A program made the translations under genes and the position numbers. From Parietaria judaica (taxonomy: Eukaryota > Streptophyta > Magnoliopsida > Rosales > Urticaceae): a stretch of DNA of 64,000 nt. The stretch spans positions 14,802,842 to 14,866,841 of the forward strand of contig OX940861.1 of the NCBI GenBank assembly GCA_954871525.1. Direction: 5' to 3'. Below, in pieces: positions 1 through 9,724 of this stretch (its first letter is position 1; each line of letters opens with the position of its first letter). The notes below the pieces were generated by a model that ran no database searches, was not told the origin of the DNA, and saw only the letters and a program-made list of their open reading frames with translations.

Positions 1-2119
1 TGGTCGAACTTTACGAAGGAGAGGTTCGAAGCTGCCGGGCTTTGGGTTGAGCCTGACGAGGAAGAACTTCCGGGTATAAATCCTAAATCTGTCTCTTTGG
101 CTTTGTTTTGTATTTGTCTACTTTATTTTTTTCTAAGTGCGGATTTTTGACGTGTAGAGGATATGGACGCTCTTCGCCCGAAGGGTCAGAGTCTTCGTCA
201 GAGGCGGAGACAGGAGGGTCAGACCGGAGGTTCGGCCTCTGCTGGAGCTGCTCGTCAGGAGACGAGCAGACGGGTTGAGGAGAGGGGGCCTGGCGCATCT
301 GCGCCGGCCAAAGCTGCTCGTCAGGAGACGAGTAGGAGGAATGAGGAGACTCCTGCTCGGGAGCCTCTTGCTGAGGTCGCCTCTGGGGCGATCAAGAAGA
401 AGGATGTCGTCGAACTTTCCGACGACGGGGAGAGCACCCCGGAGGTCACGCCTTTGGCGAGGCCTTCGGAAAGGGAGGTTGCCCCTTCTTCTGCTCCTGC
501 TCGTCCTTTCAAGGGCGTGGCTCGTCCTTCTCAGGACGGAGCTGCCCCGAGGACGGGCTCAGAGGTGGCCGCGAAGAGGCCGCACGAAGGAGGGGACTCT
601 GGGGTCCGGAAGAAGGCGAAGGGGGATCCGGCCCCGAAGGAGGTAGTGAGGAGGGACTCGGTCCCGAAAGGAGGCGCGAGGGCCTTGGAGAAGGGTAAGG
701 GGGTTGCTCGGGAGAGCGAACGCCCGAAGGAGGCCTCCCGAGGTGAGGTGAGGGAGACGGGGTTGGCTCCCCCAGTGGTCGAAGGGCAGCCTAGGGAGAA
801 GCTGGTCTCCCGGAAGGCGGGGTGCACTTGGATGGGGGACAAGGGTCTCCACAAGGCACCCAAGGTGGCGGCCGGTCTTCTCCGGCAGATTACTAATGGT
901 GGGGTCGGCAGGGTCCCCAGGAGCATCGCGGAGAAGAGGCCGTACAAGGATATGGCTGCGGCTACAACTCTGGTAAGTTTGTCAGTTTTAGGTTTGGGTG
1001 TTTATTTTATTCCTAAATTTTTTCTAACTTTGGTTTTTGGACGTGCAGCTCGTCGCCTCCATCAACGACATGGTCCTCGATTATGAGGACCAATTGTATG
1101 AGGCTAAAGAGGGCGCGCAAGCCTCCGAGCAGCTTGCGCTGAAGGAGAGGGAGTTGGCAGATGCCGTGCAGGGCATCCGGGAAAAGGCGAACCAGATCAT
1201 TGTGATGGGCAAGAAGGTCGCCGCCTGTGATGCTCGGATCAAGGGGCTCGGGAATACGGTTGTCGATCTCCGGGAGAAGCTGTCAAACGCTACCCGGACG
1301 ATTGAGGAGGCTCAAGGCGCGAGCGAGGCGGCCGCCAGGCAGATGCTGGCATCTGACGCGGCCAAAGGACGGGCAGAAGAGCTGGCCAAGAGGAAGGAGG
1401 AGGAGGCCTTGGCCTTGAAGGAGGACGTGCAGCGCCTTGCTGCCGAGCTGGTTGAAGCTCGGCAACGATCCGCTGATCGCGAAGCCGAGAAGAAGGCAGT
1501 CCGTGCCCGATATCGCCGAAAGGTGGAGGAGAGGGACGCGCTAATCGCGTGGTATAAAGGTACGGCCGCTGACAATAGCTGCTTGGATCAAGCCGAAGGT
1601 TGCCTCGAGCTGATCCAAGACATCATTGACGGCAACGTCCAAGATTTCGAGGCTGAGAAGGAGGTCCTAGAAAGCAACGCTGCTCGCTACCAAGCTCTCT
1701 TGGATGCTGTTCCGGCACCGCCGATAGGGTCTCCGGCTCTGTCTCCAGATGCCGGGCTGACCGACGTTCCTTTTGTAGATCTGAGCCTTCGGTCCGAGCA
1801 ATCATCCGCCAAGGAGTCCGCTTCCGAAGATCCCGCCATCGAGCCCATCGTTGAAGATCCCGTGGCCGGAGTGAGTGTCGTCGATGAGCCCACCTTGCCC
1901 GCCATTGCTGACACCGAGGAGGTGATCCTCGAGGAGCCGACCCTGAACGAGCCCGTTGCTGCCGAGGAGACCGTCGCCCTTGAAGAGCCGATCCTGGACG
2001 GGCCCGCCGTTGCCGAGGAGACTGCCGAGCATGGAGCCCAAGCCGGCGAAAGAGAAGGAGAAGAGAAGGAGGAGGAGGAGGACCGAGAGGTCGTGGGGGT
2101 ACCCGAGGTCGACACATAG
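1..2119 (+). CDS. Antisense extra ORF of the Tat element (partial, 3 exons visible)
   Basis: Exons: <1-73, 158-972, 1049-2119, with GT-AG introns (donors at 74 and 973; acceptors ending 157 and 1048) that keep the frame (phase 1, then 0). The first exon continues off the left edge. The second half of exon 2 is Lys/Arg/Glu-rich and low complexity. Exon 3 is a long Ala/Glu/Lys coiled coil followed by an acidic tail of repeated EEP-like units, ending at TAG 2117-2119. This matches the C-terminal part of the 'putative gypsy type transposon' proteins (PF04195 family) whose N-terminal domain is seen at 63147. It runs opposite to gag-pol, as in several Tat families. Function unknown. The apparent start at 163 is an internal Met, not the real start. 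Confidence 0.8.
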
Positions 2120-2579
2120 AGTGTCCCCCATTTTTTTTTTTTCGATTAATAAGGCCACAGGCCAAAACAATTTCTATGGGCAAGTCTACGGCGACTTGAA
2201 CCCTTTTTTTGTAAGGTTTTGGATATGCCCGCGGTTAGGGCTTTTGCTATTTTCTATTCTATATCATGCTCGTCATTTCCTTGCTATACTTTATCTTCCT
2301 GTGTTTCTAAGTTAATTTTCTAATCGTACTTTTCTATATATGCTTTTCTATCTGAGGTTCCGAATGTCCTATCGTATGCTAGGATAAATAACAAAAGATT
2401 GAAGGTTTGAAATCTGCTAAGTATAAAAAATGCACGAGTACCTTTTGTTGTTGTGCTCCTTTGACACTTCTCGTCTAGTCTGTTCTGTCCGTCCATCACA
2501 ATATTTCGCAGGTCGTGCTTTCTGAAAAACACACTTGTAAAAGCCAGACGTATATTGTTACATATTTTTTCAAGAGGGT

Positions 2580-2850
2580 TAGGCTTGTTGCCTCAAGGGA
2601 CGGGTTGGATGCCCGTTTAGGTTTGTTACCCGGATAGGCTTGTTGCCCCATATGACGGGTTAGTTACCCGGGTAGGCTTGTTGCCTCATGCAATGGGTTT
2701 GTTACCCGGGTAGGTTTGTTACCTTATGTGGGGGTTTGTTACCCGGATAGGTTTGTTACCTTCTGTGATAGGTCTGTTACCCGGGTAGGTTTGTTACCTT
2801 AGGTGATGGGTCTATTACCCGGGTAGGCCTGTCGCCTTGATGGGGGTTTT
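2580..2850. repeat. Degenerate tandem repeat, about 50 bp unit
   Basis: About five imperfect units alternate 'aggcttgttgcc' or 'aggtttgttacc' with 'gggt..gttacccgg'. The units differ at several positions, so the array is old or has been homogenised poorly. Similar GC-rich tandem repeats lie beside related retroelement pieces near 39730, 54720 and 55420. Confidence 0.75.
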
Positions 2851-2956
2851 GGGACATTTTTCCTTTTAGGCTGGTTCTATTGAGTCTTGCGATTCATGGT
2901 TCTCGGGCCTATTTGGTTTTGGGTTTGGATTGAGACTGCGCCCATCGTTTAGGATG

Positions 2957-3003
2957 GGCTGCCTACGTACCCCAAATTTGGGGATCAAGCCATTACGTAG
3001 TTC
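2957..3003 (-). other. Nested hairpin motif, copy 1
   Basis: On the minus strand it begins GAACTACGTAATGG and ends GGTACGTAGGCAGCC. The outer arms CTACGTA and TACGTAG pair. Between them CCCCAAA and TTTGGGG form a perfect inner stem. A further 7-bp hairpin, GCCCATC with GATGGGC, follows immediately (about 2940-2960). It lies 23 bases downstream of the pol stop. Related copies occur at 41572, 54554 and 59355. Confidence 0.75.
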
Positions 3004-3025
3004 AGGGGAGACCGGGTAGGTCGGG

Positions 3026-6000
3026 TTAGGCATAGTATTTCCTTAAGTGCATGGCATTCCAGCCGCGGAGGACTCTCGTTCCGTCCGGAGTGGCTAGCCG
3101 GTATACTCCAGGTTTTACTACTTCGGTGACGATGTAAGGTCCTTCCCAGTTAGCCCCGAGCTTGCCCGCATTCAGCTCGGCGGTGTTCTGGAAAACTTTT
3201 CTGAGGACCAACTCTCCCATTATGAATTTTCGACGTTTGACCTTTGAATTATAGTACCTAGCTATCGAGTTTTGATAGTTGGCAATTCTTATCAAAGCTT
3301 GTTCTCGTCTTTCGTCGATGTAGTCGAGCTGGTCTTCCCTCATTTCGTCGTTGAGTTCTGCGTCCAAAGGGGCGAGTTCCCTTCGAAGGCTGGGTGTCTC
3401 TATCTCTGCTGGTATTACGGCTTCAGTGCCGTGTACCATTGAGAAAGGGGTTTCCCCTGTGGCCCTACGCGGGGTAGTTCTGTAGGACCAAAGGACTCCT
3501 ATGAGCTCGTCTGCCCATCGTCCCTTTTTGGTGTCTAGGCGTCTTTTGATTCCGTCCACTATTACCCGGTTAGCTACTTCGGCTTGACCATTGCCTTGAG
3601 GATATCTCGGAGTGGACGTGTTCAAGGATATTTTCCAGTTTATGCAGAAGTTTTGGAATCTCGTTGAAATGAATTGTGGTCCATTATCAGCTATTATCTC
3701 TTTTGGGAGGCCGAATCTACTGATGATGTTTTTCCATAGGAAATTTTCTACATCAACATCTTTAATGTTTGCGTACGATTCTGCTTCCACCCATTTTGAG
3801 AAGTAGTCGGTCACGACGAGTAGAAACCTTTTCCCGGCCGGGGCCAGGGGGAACGGTCCTACTATGTCCATGGACCATTTCATGAATGGGTACGGGACTG
3901 AGACTGATGAGAGTTCTTCTGCTGGTCTGTGTATGGACGGGGAGTGTCTTTGGCATTTGTCGCACCTTTTGGCGTAGTTTTCACTGTCCGCCAACATGGT
4001 GGCCCAGAAAAAGCCTTGCCTTTTTGCTTTGTTTGCTAAAGATCTTCCTCCCGAATGGTTGCCGCATTCTCCTGAATGGATTTCGTGAAGTACTATTTGT
4101 GCTTCGGTCTTTCCTAGGCACCTTGGGTAGGGTCCGGTATAGCTACGTTTGTACAATTTTTCCCCGATCATGCAAAATCTAGCGCTTTGGATCCTTAGTT
4201 TCCTAGCTTTTTGCTTGTCTCGAGGTTTGGCTCCGGTTAGGATATAGTTAATGATTGGGGTCCTCCAATCATTCTCTTCCATTTGGATGTTGCAAACTTC
4301 GCGGGTTACGCTGGGTTCGTCTATCGTTTCGACCGGGATTATCCTTTTGACCTCGGGGTCCGAAGTCGAAGCCAACCCGGCCAATGCGTCTGCCGACGCG
4401 TTCTCACTCCTCGGTATTTGGACTATTTCGACGTGTTTGAATTGTTGTATTAAGCCTTTTACTACCGAGAGGTATTTTCCCATCCTGTCATCTCGAGTAG
4501 CATACTCGCCACTGATCTGACTGGTAACTAGTTTTGAGTCGGAGTGGGCCCTTACCTTCCGGGCTCCCACGGCTTTTGCTAGTTTGAGGCCGGCGATAAG
4601 GGCCTCGTATTCGGTCTCGTTGTTTGTCGCGTGGAATTTCAATCGAAATGACTGTTCCAACACTTCTCCCGTGGGGGATATCAAACGAATTCCGATCCCG
4701 GATCCGCCTTGGTTTGACGCGCCGTCGACTTCGAGTTTCCATTCTCCGTCCTCGTGGCCCTCTTTTGAACCGTCGGCTGGTAATTCGATGAGAAAGTCAG
4801 CCAATACTTGTGATTTCGCACAGGTTCGGATCTTGTATTCTATGTCGAATTCGCTTAGTTCGACGGCCCATTTCGTGAGCCTTCCCGATTGATTCGGGCT
4901 GTGGAGGATAATTCTCAAAGGTTGGGTCGTCATTACCATGATGGTATGGGACTGAAAGTAGGGCCGAAGCTTCCTCGCTGCGGTTATCATTGCCAGCGCG
5001 AGTTTTTCTATTGCCGGGTATCTGGTTTCAGCGTCTTCTAAAGATTTACTGATGTAGAAGATCGGCTTTTGTTCTCCGCGGTCCTCTCTCACGATTACTC
5101 CACTCACCGCCGATGGTGAGACAGCCAGGTATAAAAACAATGGCTCTCCCAAGATTGGTCTAGTGAGTATTGGTGGGGTGGAGAGGTACTTTTTCAGCTT
5201 TTGGAAGGCCTCTTCGCACTCTTCGGTCCATTCGAACTTTTTATTACCTTTCAAAAGTTTGTAGAAGGGTAAACATTTGTCCGTGGCTCTTGATATGAAC
5301 CGGTTAAGAGCGGCGATTCTCCCAGTCAGCCTTTGTGTCTCTCGAACAGTCCTTGGGGAGGGCATGTTCTGGAGGGCATTTATCTGGTCGGGATTGGCTT
5401 CTATACCTCGCTGTGTGACCAGATAACCTAGGAATTTTCCTGAAGTTACCCCGAAGGTGCATTTCGTCGGGTTGAGCTTCATTTGATACTTTCGTAATAT
5501 GTTGAAGCAGTCTTCTAGGTGGGTCACGTGATCCGTTGCTTGGGAGGATTTTACCAGCATATCATCGATGTAGACTTCCATAGTTTTACCGAGTTGTTCG
5601 GCGAACATTTCGTTGACCAATCTTTGATATGTGGCTCCGGCGTTTTTTAGTCCGAAGGGCATAACTTTGTAACAGTATATTCCTCTATCGGTTATGAATG
5701 CCGTTTTTTCCTGGTCCTCGGGGTGCATTAGGATCTGATTGTATCCCGAGAATGCGTCCATGAATGACAGTAGTTCGTGCCCACATGTTGCTTCGACCAG
5801 ACGGTCGATATGGGGCATCGGGAAACTGTCTTTTGGACAAGCTTTGTTCAGGTCGGTAAAGTCGATGCAAACTCTAGCCTTCCCGTTCTTCTTCTTCACG
5901 ACCACTGTGTTTGCTAACCAGTCCGGGTATTTTACTTCCCTGATGGATCCGGTTTGCAGCAGTTTTGTGACTTCTTCGTTTACGGCTTGGGCCCTGTCCG

Positions 6001-6301
6001 GGCCTAGCTTTCGCCTTTTTTGTTTCATCGGCTTGTAGCTCGGGTCTACATTTAGGCGATGGGTTGTGATGCTTGGGTCTATGCCGGGCATATCCTTGTG
6101 AGACCAAGCAAAACAATCCCGATTTTTGGTCAAAAATTTGAGGAGATCTTTTCTGACGTTATTGTCTAGTCCTTTCCCGATTCCTACCCGGTGGTCCGGG
6201 TTGTCGGGGTCGATCTGGACTTGGACCGTCATTTCCAGGTTAGGTCCGTCCGTATCGGTGGTCCTTTCCTGTCCGTCATCCTCTTTTTCTCCTACCGCCA
6301 T
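3026..6301 (-). CDS. pol: Pol polyprotein: reverse transcriptase, dual RNase H, integrase
   Basis: 1091 codons, open throughout, starting at ATG 6301-6299. Reverse transcriptase has FSGYNQI near residue 185 and the catalytic YIDD at about 241-244. It is followed by the usual gypsy RNase H, in which the first catalytic region reads LYLAVSPSAVSG and seems to have lost its Asp. A second archaeal-type RNase H starts at LEVDGAS (about 520) and has the expected acidic residues (NNETEYEAL, HSDSKL). Integrase follows with an HHCC zinc region (HSGECGNHSG to CDKCQRH, about 745-785) and a D-D-35-E core (MDIVG, DNGPQF, NGQAE). It ends RKYYA. It is in the same frame as gag and separated from it only by one UAG, so it is probably made as a Gag-Pol readthrough product. 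Confidence 0.95.
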   Translation of the reverse strand: MAVGEKEDDGQERTTDTDGPNLEMTVQVQIDPDNPDHRVGIGKGLDNNVRKDLLKFLTKNRDCFAWSHKDMPGIDPSITTHRLNVDPSYKPMKQKRRKLGPDRAQAVNEEVTKLLQTGSIREVKYPDWLANTVVVKKKNGKARVCIDFTDLNKACPKDSFPMPHIDRLVEATCGHELLSFMDAFSGYNQILMHPEDQEKTAFITDRGIYCYKVMPFGLKNAGATYQRLVNEMFAEQLGKTMEVYIDDMLVKSSQATDHVTHLEDCFNILRKYQMKLNPTKCTFGVTSGKFLGYLVTQRGIEANPDQINALQNMPSPRTVRETQRLTGRIAALNRFISRATDKCLPFYKLLKGNKKFEWTEECEEAFQKLKKYLSTPPILTRPILGEPLFLYLAVSPSAVSGVIVREDRGEQKPIFYISKSLEDAETRYPAIEKLALAMITAARKLRPYFQSHTIMVMTTQPLRIILHSPNQSGRLTKWAVELSEFDIEYKIRTCAKSQVLADFLIELPADGSKEGHEDGEWKLEVDGASNQGGSGIGIRLISPTGEVLEQSFRLKFHATNNETEYEALIAGLKLAKAVGARKVRAHSDSKLVTSQISGEYATRDDRMGKYLSVVKGLIQQFKHVEIVQIPRSENASADALAGLASTSDPEVKRIIPVETIDEPSVTREVCNIQMEENDWRTPIINYILTGAKPRDKQKARKLRIQSARFCMIGEKLYKRSYTGPYPRCLGKTEAQIVLHEIHSGECGNHSGGRSLANKAKRQGFFWATMLADSENYAKRCDKCQRHSPSIHRPAEELSSVSVPYPFMKWSMDIVGPFPLAPAGKRFLLVVTDYFSKWVEAESYANIKDVDVENFLWKNIISRFGLPKEIIADNGPQFISTRFQNFCINWKISLNTSTPRYPQGNGQAEVANRVIVDGIKRRLDTKKGRWADELIGVLWSYRTTPRRATGETPFSMVHGTEAVIPAEIETPSLRRELAPLDAELNDEMREDQLDYIDERREQALIRIANYQNSIARYYNSKVKRRKFIMGELVLRKVFQNTAELNAGKLGANWEGPYIVTEVVKPGVYRLATPDGTRVLRGWNAMHLRKYYA

Positions 6302-6310
6302 TAATTGCTA
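6302..6310 (-). promoter_or_regulatory. Probable stop-codon readthrough site, UAG CAA UUA
   Basis: Gag ends at TAG (6310-6308). The next two codons are CAA (6307-6305) and TTA (6304-6302), followed at once by the ATG of pol in the same frame. UAG-CAR-YYA is the type I readthrough context first known from tobacco mosaic virus. There is no frameshift and no other stop, so about 1950 codons would be joined by readthrough. Reinitiation at the adjacent ATG is the alternative. Confidence 0.8.
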
Positions 6311-8851
6311 TGTGGTAGTTCGCTCTTGTCCGGCCTTGGTGGCCTGGATGTTCCGGAACGCGCTCATGTAGCAAATTCTGGATTGTTTTTGATTTCCCTT
6401 GATTTCAACGATTTTTCCCGCCCTATTTGGGAAGCGTATTAGTTGATGGTAGGTTGACGGTACGGCCTTCATCATGTGCAGCCAAGGTCTTCCTAATATC
6501 ATGTTGTAAACTGACGGGCAGTCCAACACTAGGAAGTTTTTGGTCTTCCCGACCCCTGCTGCTGCGATGGACAGTCGCACCGTGCCAATGGCATTGATGG
6601 TTCCTCCATCGAAGCCGGTTAGCGGGATGGCTTCTCTGTTGATCTCTGTTTCTTCTACTCCCAGCTTCAGCAATGGCTCCAGGAAGATCACGTCGACTGA
6701 GCTCCCGTTATCGATTAGGATCCTGTCCATCGTGTACGAGGCGACTAGGAGTGTGACGACCAACGCATCGTCGTGCGGACCAATCAGTGTGGCCGCTTCA
6801 CTGTCTTTGAATGAGATCTCGAAGTCTGGCTCTTGCCTCGGTACGACTACCGGTCCGGCTTTGAGCCTCCTCTGATGGGCCTTGATGGAGTTTACCGAGT
6901 TACCATGCAGTTGGGAACCTCCCACGATAGTGTAGATTCTACCGATGGGCTCGGGGATGTCGCTGAGCTGCTCTCCGGAATTTTCCGTTTCTTCGTATGT
7001 TTGCTCGTCTGATTCCTCGAGCATGTGTACTCGTCCTCTTTTGCTAGGCTGTATGCTCTCGCGCGGCGTCCTGTGTTGCTCTTCTCTCTTCTGGCCGGTT
7101 TGATGTTGGCTTTGGGGAGGGCTTTGCTCGACCGGCTGCCCACCTTTTAGCTCATTGCCGAAGTTTATTTCCCCCAATTCTCCATTGATGTACTTTTCCG
7201 CTAGGCGAGCACGGAGTACCATACAATTCTTCGTATGATGTCCGAATACCTTGTGGAAGTTACACCACGCTTTCGGGTCGTGCTTTGGGAAACCTTCGTG
7301 GCTGTATGGTGGGAAGTCTCTCGAGCTGACCAGGACTTCTCCAGGAGTTTCTTCTGCCTCGATCTGTTCTTCGAACTCCGTGGTTTCCGAATTTACGTTG
7401 AAAACGTACGGGCTCCGCGGGTTCGGTCCGTTGTTGGCCCTCGGATTCTGGGTTTGGAATGGGTGCTTCTGGACTGGAGGGGGGTTCCTTTGCCCCCTGA
7501 ACGGGACGCTGTGATTCCCGGCCCTGGGTGGCGGCTGTTGCCCGGGTGGCCCGGTATTCCGCTGGTGGACGGGTAGAGACCCGTGTCTCCTTCGCATGGC
7601 TTCGAGCTCTTCGTCATGCCTGATCCAGTTGGATGATCTGTGGATTACGTCTTCGATGGAGTCGTAACGATTCACGACGATGTCCGTTTTGAACTTCGAG
7701 TCGTACCATAATCCGGCCGTGAGAGCGGCTATGGCGGTCTCGTCACTGATCCCGTTTATTTTGACCATGGTCTTTTTGAACCTGGTCATGAAAGCTCTGA
7801 GGGGCTCTCCTCTCTCTTGCTGTAAAGCATAGAGGTTCGCCGCCGTGATCTCAGTTTCCATAAACATGGAAAAGTGTTTGAGAAAGAGGGTCGTTAGCTG
7901 TCCGAAGTTGTCTATGGAACGCGGTTCAAGTTTCGAGAACCATTCCATCGCCGGACCGACCAAATTCTCAGAGAAGTATTGGCAGCGCCCGGCGTCCAAT
8001 TCGTGCGCTTCCAGATGGGCTCGCCCCATCGCAATCCTGAAGGACCTCAAATGTACTTTGGGATCGGTTGTCCCATCGTACTTAGGCACATATACTCGTC
8101 CGCCTTCCCTGAGTATGACGTTAGTTATGACGGGCTTGAAGGGTGTCCTTTCTGCCTCCTCCACTAGACGTTCTATCTCCGGGGCAGCGGTAGTGGCGCT
8201 GTGTACGCGGGAGCGCACGTGAATGAGCTTCTCATTCATTTCGGCCATTGAGCGTTTGAGTTCCTCCAATTCTGTGCGTTGGGGAGCTTGTTCGGGACGC
8301 ACAGCATGGAGGGGTTCCTGTCCGTACACCGGGCTGGGATACCTCGGGTACGTGACCGGGTGGCCGTTGAGGGCCTGGCTGATGTTACGGCTTTGCTCGT
8401 ACCCCGATTGTCGGTTTTGGGGTCCCGGGCGTTGGTGACTGCTCGAAGCAACATTCCCCGCATTAGACGGGTAGAAGCCCGTCAGGGGGGTAAAAAGAGG
8501 TGTTCCTGTTTCAGGAGGCGGGGGAGGCGTCGCGGGCCTAGGGCCGCTGGGTAGTCGGGGCTGGTTTTGCCTTGGCGCTTGCAGATTGTCCACATCGGCA
8601 AAGTCGAAGTGGACAGCGTCGAGCCCGGTCCGGCCTTGACTCCCAGAGCTTTGTCCCGGATTAGTCCGGTTAGCGTTTTGGCGACGCTCATTTCGGGCTT
8701 GGTTGGCTTCCAGAGATTCGAGTCGCTGGCGCAATTCTCGATTCTCTGCAGCGCTGGCCTCTAGCTGAGACTGTAGGTTGCTTGATTCCGTGTTTGGATC
8801 TGGGTTGTTCACCTCAGACCCGTTCATGATTGCGACTTCGTTGTTGCTCAT
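6308..8851 (-). CDS. gag: Gag-protease polyprotein
   Basis: 847 aa, from ATG 8851-8849. The open frame extends upstream to 8893, but that position is TTG. The N-terminal third is Pro/Asn/Gln-rich and disordered. The capsid-like Retrotrans_gag region is near residues 255-400 (AMEWFSKLEP, LTTLFLKHFS). A single zinc-knuckle-like motif, CNFHKVFGHHTKNC, sits at about 530; it is C-x2-H-x5-H-x4-C rather than CCHC, as is common in Tat Gags. An aspartic protease active site, LIDNGSSVDVIF, lies at about 712. The frame ends QERTTT then TAG, and pol continues in the same frame. Confidence 0.93.
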   Translation of the reverse strand: MSNNEVAIMNGSEVNNPDPNTESSNLQSQLEASAAENRELRQRLESLEANQARNERRQNANRTNPGQSSGSQGRTGLDAVHFDFADVDNLQAPRQNQPRLPSGPRPATPPPPPETGTPLFTPLTGFYPSNAGNVASSSHQRPGPQNRQSGYEQSRNISQALNGHPVTYPRYPSPVYGQEPLHAVRPEQAPQRTELEELKRSMAEMNEKLIHVRSRVHSATTAAPEIERLVEEAERTPFKPVITNVILREGGRVYVPKYDGTTDPKVHLRSFRIAMGRAHLEAHELDAGRCQYFSENLVGPAMEWFSKLEPRSIDNFGQLTTLFLKHFSMFMETEITAANLYALQQERGEPLRAFMTRFKKTMVKINGISDETAIAALTAGLWYDSKFKTDIVVNRYDSIEDVIHRSSNWIRHDEELEAMRRRHGSLPVHQRNTGPPGQQPPPRAGNHSVPFRGQRNPPPVQKHPFQTQNPRANNGPNPRSPYVFNVNSETTEFEEQIEAEETPGEVLVSSRDFPPYSHEGFPKHDPKAWCNFHKVFGHHTKNCMVLRARLAEKYINGELGEINFGNELKGGQPVEQSPPQSQHQTGQKREEQHRTPRESIQPSKRGRVHMLEESDEQTYEETENSGEQLSDIPEPIGRIYTIVGGSQLHGNSVNSIKAHQRRLKAGPVVVPRQEPDFEISFKDSEAATLIGPHDDALVVTLLVASYTMDRILIDNGSSVDVIFLEPLLKLGVEETEINREAIPLTGFDGGTINAIGTVRLSIAAAGVGKTKNFLVLDCPSVYNMILGRPWLHMMKAVPSTYHQLIRFPNRAGKIVEIKGNQKQSRICYMSAFRNIQATKAGQERTTT

Positions 8852-8894
8852 GTTCGCGGAGTGCTTTGAGCTTTTAGGAGTTAGCGAGATCAAT

Positions 8895-8912
8895 TTCCCA
8901 CAGACGGCGCCA
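8895..8912 (-). other. Primer-binding site of the Tat element
   Basis: Immediately inside the LTR (3 nt gap), the minus strand reads TGGCGCCGTCTGTGGGAA. The first nine bases match the TGGCGCCGT start of plant tRNA-Asp-type PBSs; the rest diverges. Confidence 0.75.
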
Positions 8913-8915
8913 AAC

Positions 8916-9719
8916 TGTTGACGTGGTTTCCCACCTCAATCAGTCAAGTGTGACTTGTGAGTGTATGATATTTTTGAATGAAACAATTTAGTGGAATTCG
9001 ATCTCTCACGTTGCAAGCTCACGATTCACTCACGATATATATATAAGTATATAAGCGATATAAATGAGATGAGGGGTTTTTTATAGAGGTTCGTCCCAAA
9101 GCGGTAGTTGACTACTTCCTCTGTTAGTTTATTGCGACAATGGACATAGACAGATAGCTACAGGCAGCTAAATCACGTCTGAGAGCGAAAAGAAATGGGG
9201 AGGAAAAGAAAGAACACAATAAGATCTCAAAATGACAAGAATGCCGGGTAGAAACTCTTCAGTGTATTCACTCGAGGTTGTAAGTGCGCATGTCTTTTGA
9301 TCCGAGCTTGAGCTTGGCATTTATAGACTTCAATTCTTCCCGTTGAACTTCCAGGAATCGAGGGGTCTTCGCTCCGTACTGACCGGGTTGAATGGACGAT
9401 CTGGCTACACGTGTCCCACGACTTCGTTCTGGTCGTCGTGTTTGAATTATGCCCGTTGGAGACTTGACCTCGTGCTCCTGGTCTTCCGTGTGAATTTGAA
9501 ATGGGATGCCGGGTAGAGAATATGACGACTCTACCCTCGTCTTTCTGGGCTGCTACCGAGTGGATTTGGGCTTTAGTACTCATTGGGCCGAGTAGCCTAT
9601 GTCCATTGGTTCTTGGTCTGACTGAGAATCTCTTTGGGCTTCTTCAAATGGGCTTTTACGAATACCAGTTTATTTCTTTAAAGCCTTTTGTCATGGTTTG
9701 TAAATTTAATTAATTCACA
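8916..9719 (-). repeat. 5' LTR of the Tat element (804 bp)
   Basis: On the minus strand it starts TGTGAATTAATTAAA at 9719 and ends CGTCAACA at 8916, giving TG...CA ends next to the PBS. A TATA box (TATAAATG on the minus strand, 9318-9325) lies mid-LTR and should start the genomic RNA. The outer boundary was chosen by the TG end and cannot be checked against the other LTR, which is outside the window. Confidence 0.75.
9318..9325 (-). promoter_or_regulatory. TATA box of the Tat LTR
   Basis: TATAAATG on the minus strand, about 400 bases inside the LTR and about 470 bases upstream of the gag start, as expected for a U3/R junction. Confidence 0.6.
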
Positions 9720-9724
9720 ACCTT

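Larger units (their letters stand above)
2120..3025 (-). other. Noncoding stretch between pol and the antisense ORF
   Basis: No convincing gene. It holds a T-rich run and AT-rich DNA just after the antisense ORF stop, a GC-richer tandem repeat (2580-2850) and a nested hairpin motif (2957-3003) only about 20 bases beyond the pol stop codon. Gag-pol and the antisense ORF are convergent here, so this is where both 3' UTRs would lie. Confidence 0.6.
1..9719 (-). mobile_element. Tat-lineage Ty3/gypsy LTR retrotransposon, left part cut by window edge
   Basis: Read on the minus strand the order is 5' LTR (9719-8916), primer-binding site, gag-protease, pol (RT, RNase H, second RNase H, integrase), a noncoding stretch with tandem repeats, then an antisense extra ORF. 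The PPT and 3' LTR must lie left of base 1. Integrase downstream of RT/RNase H places it in Ty3/gypsy. The archaeal-type second RNase H and the antisense extra ORF after pol are hallmarks of the plant Tat lineage. Both main frames are open except for one UAG between gag and pol, so the copy looks young. The likely target-site duplication is ACCTT at 9720-9724, but its partner is outside the window. Confidence 0.93.
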
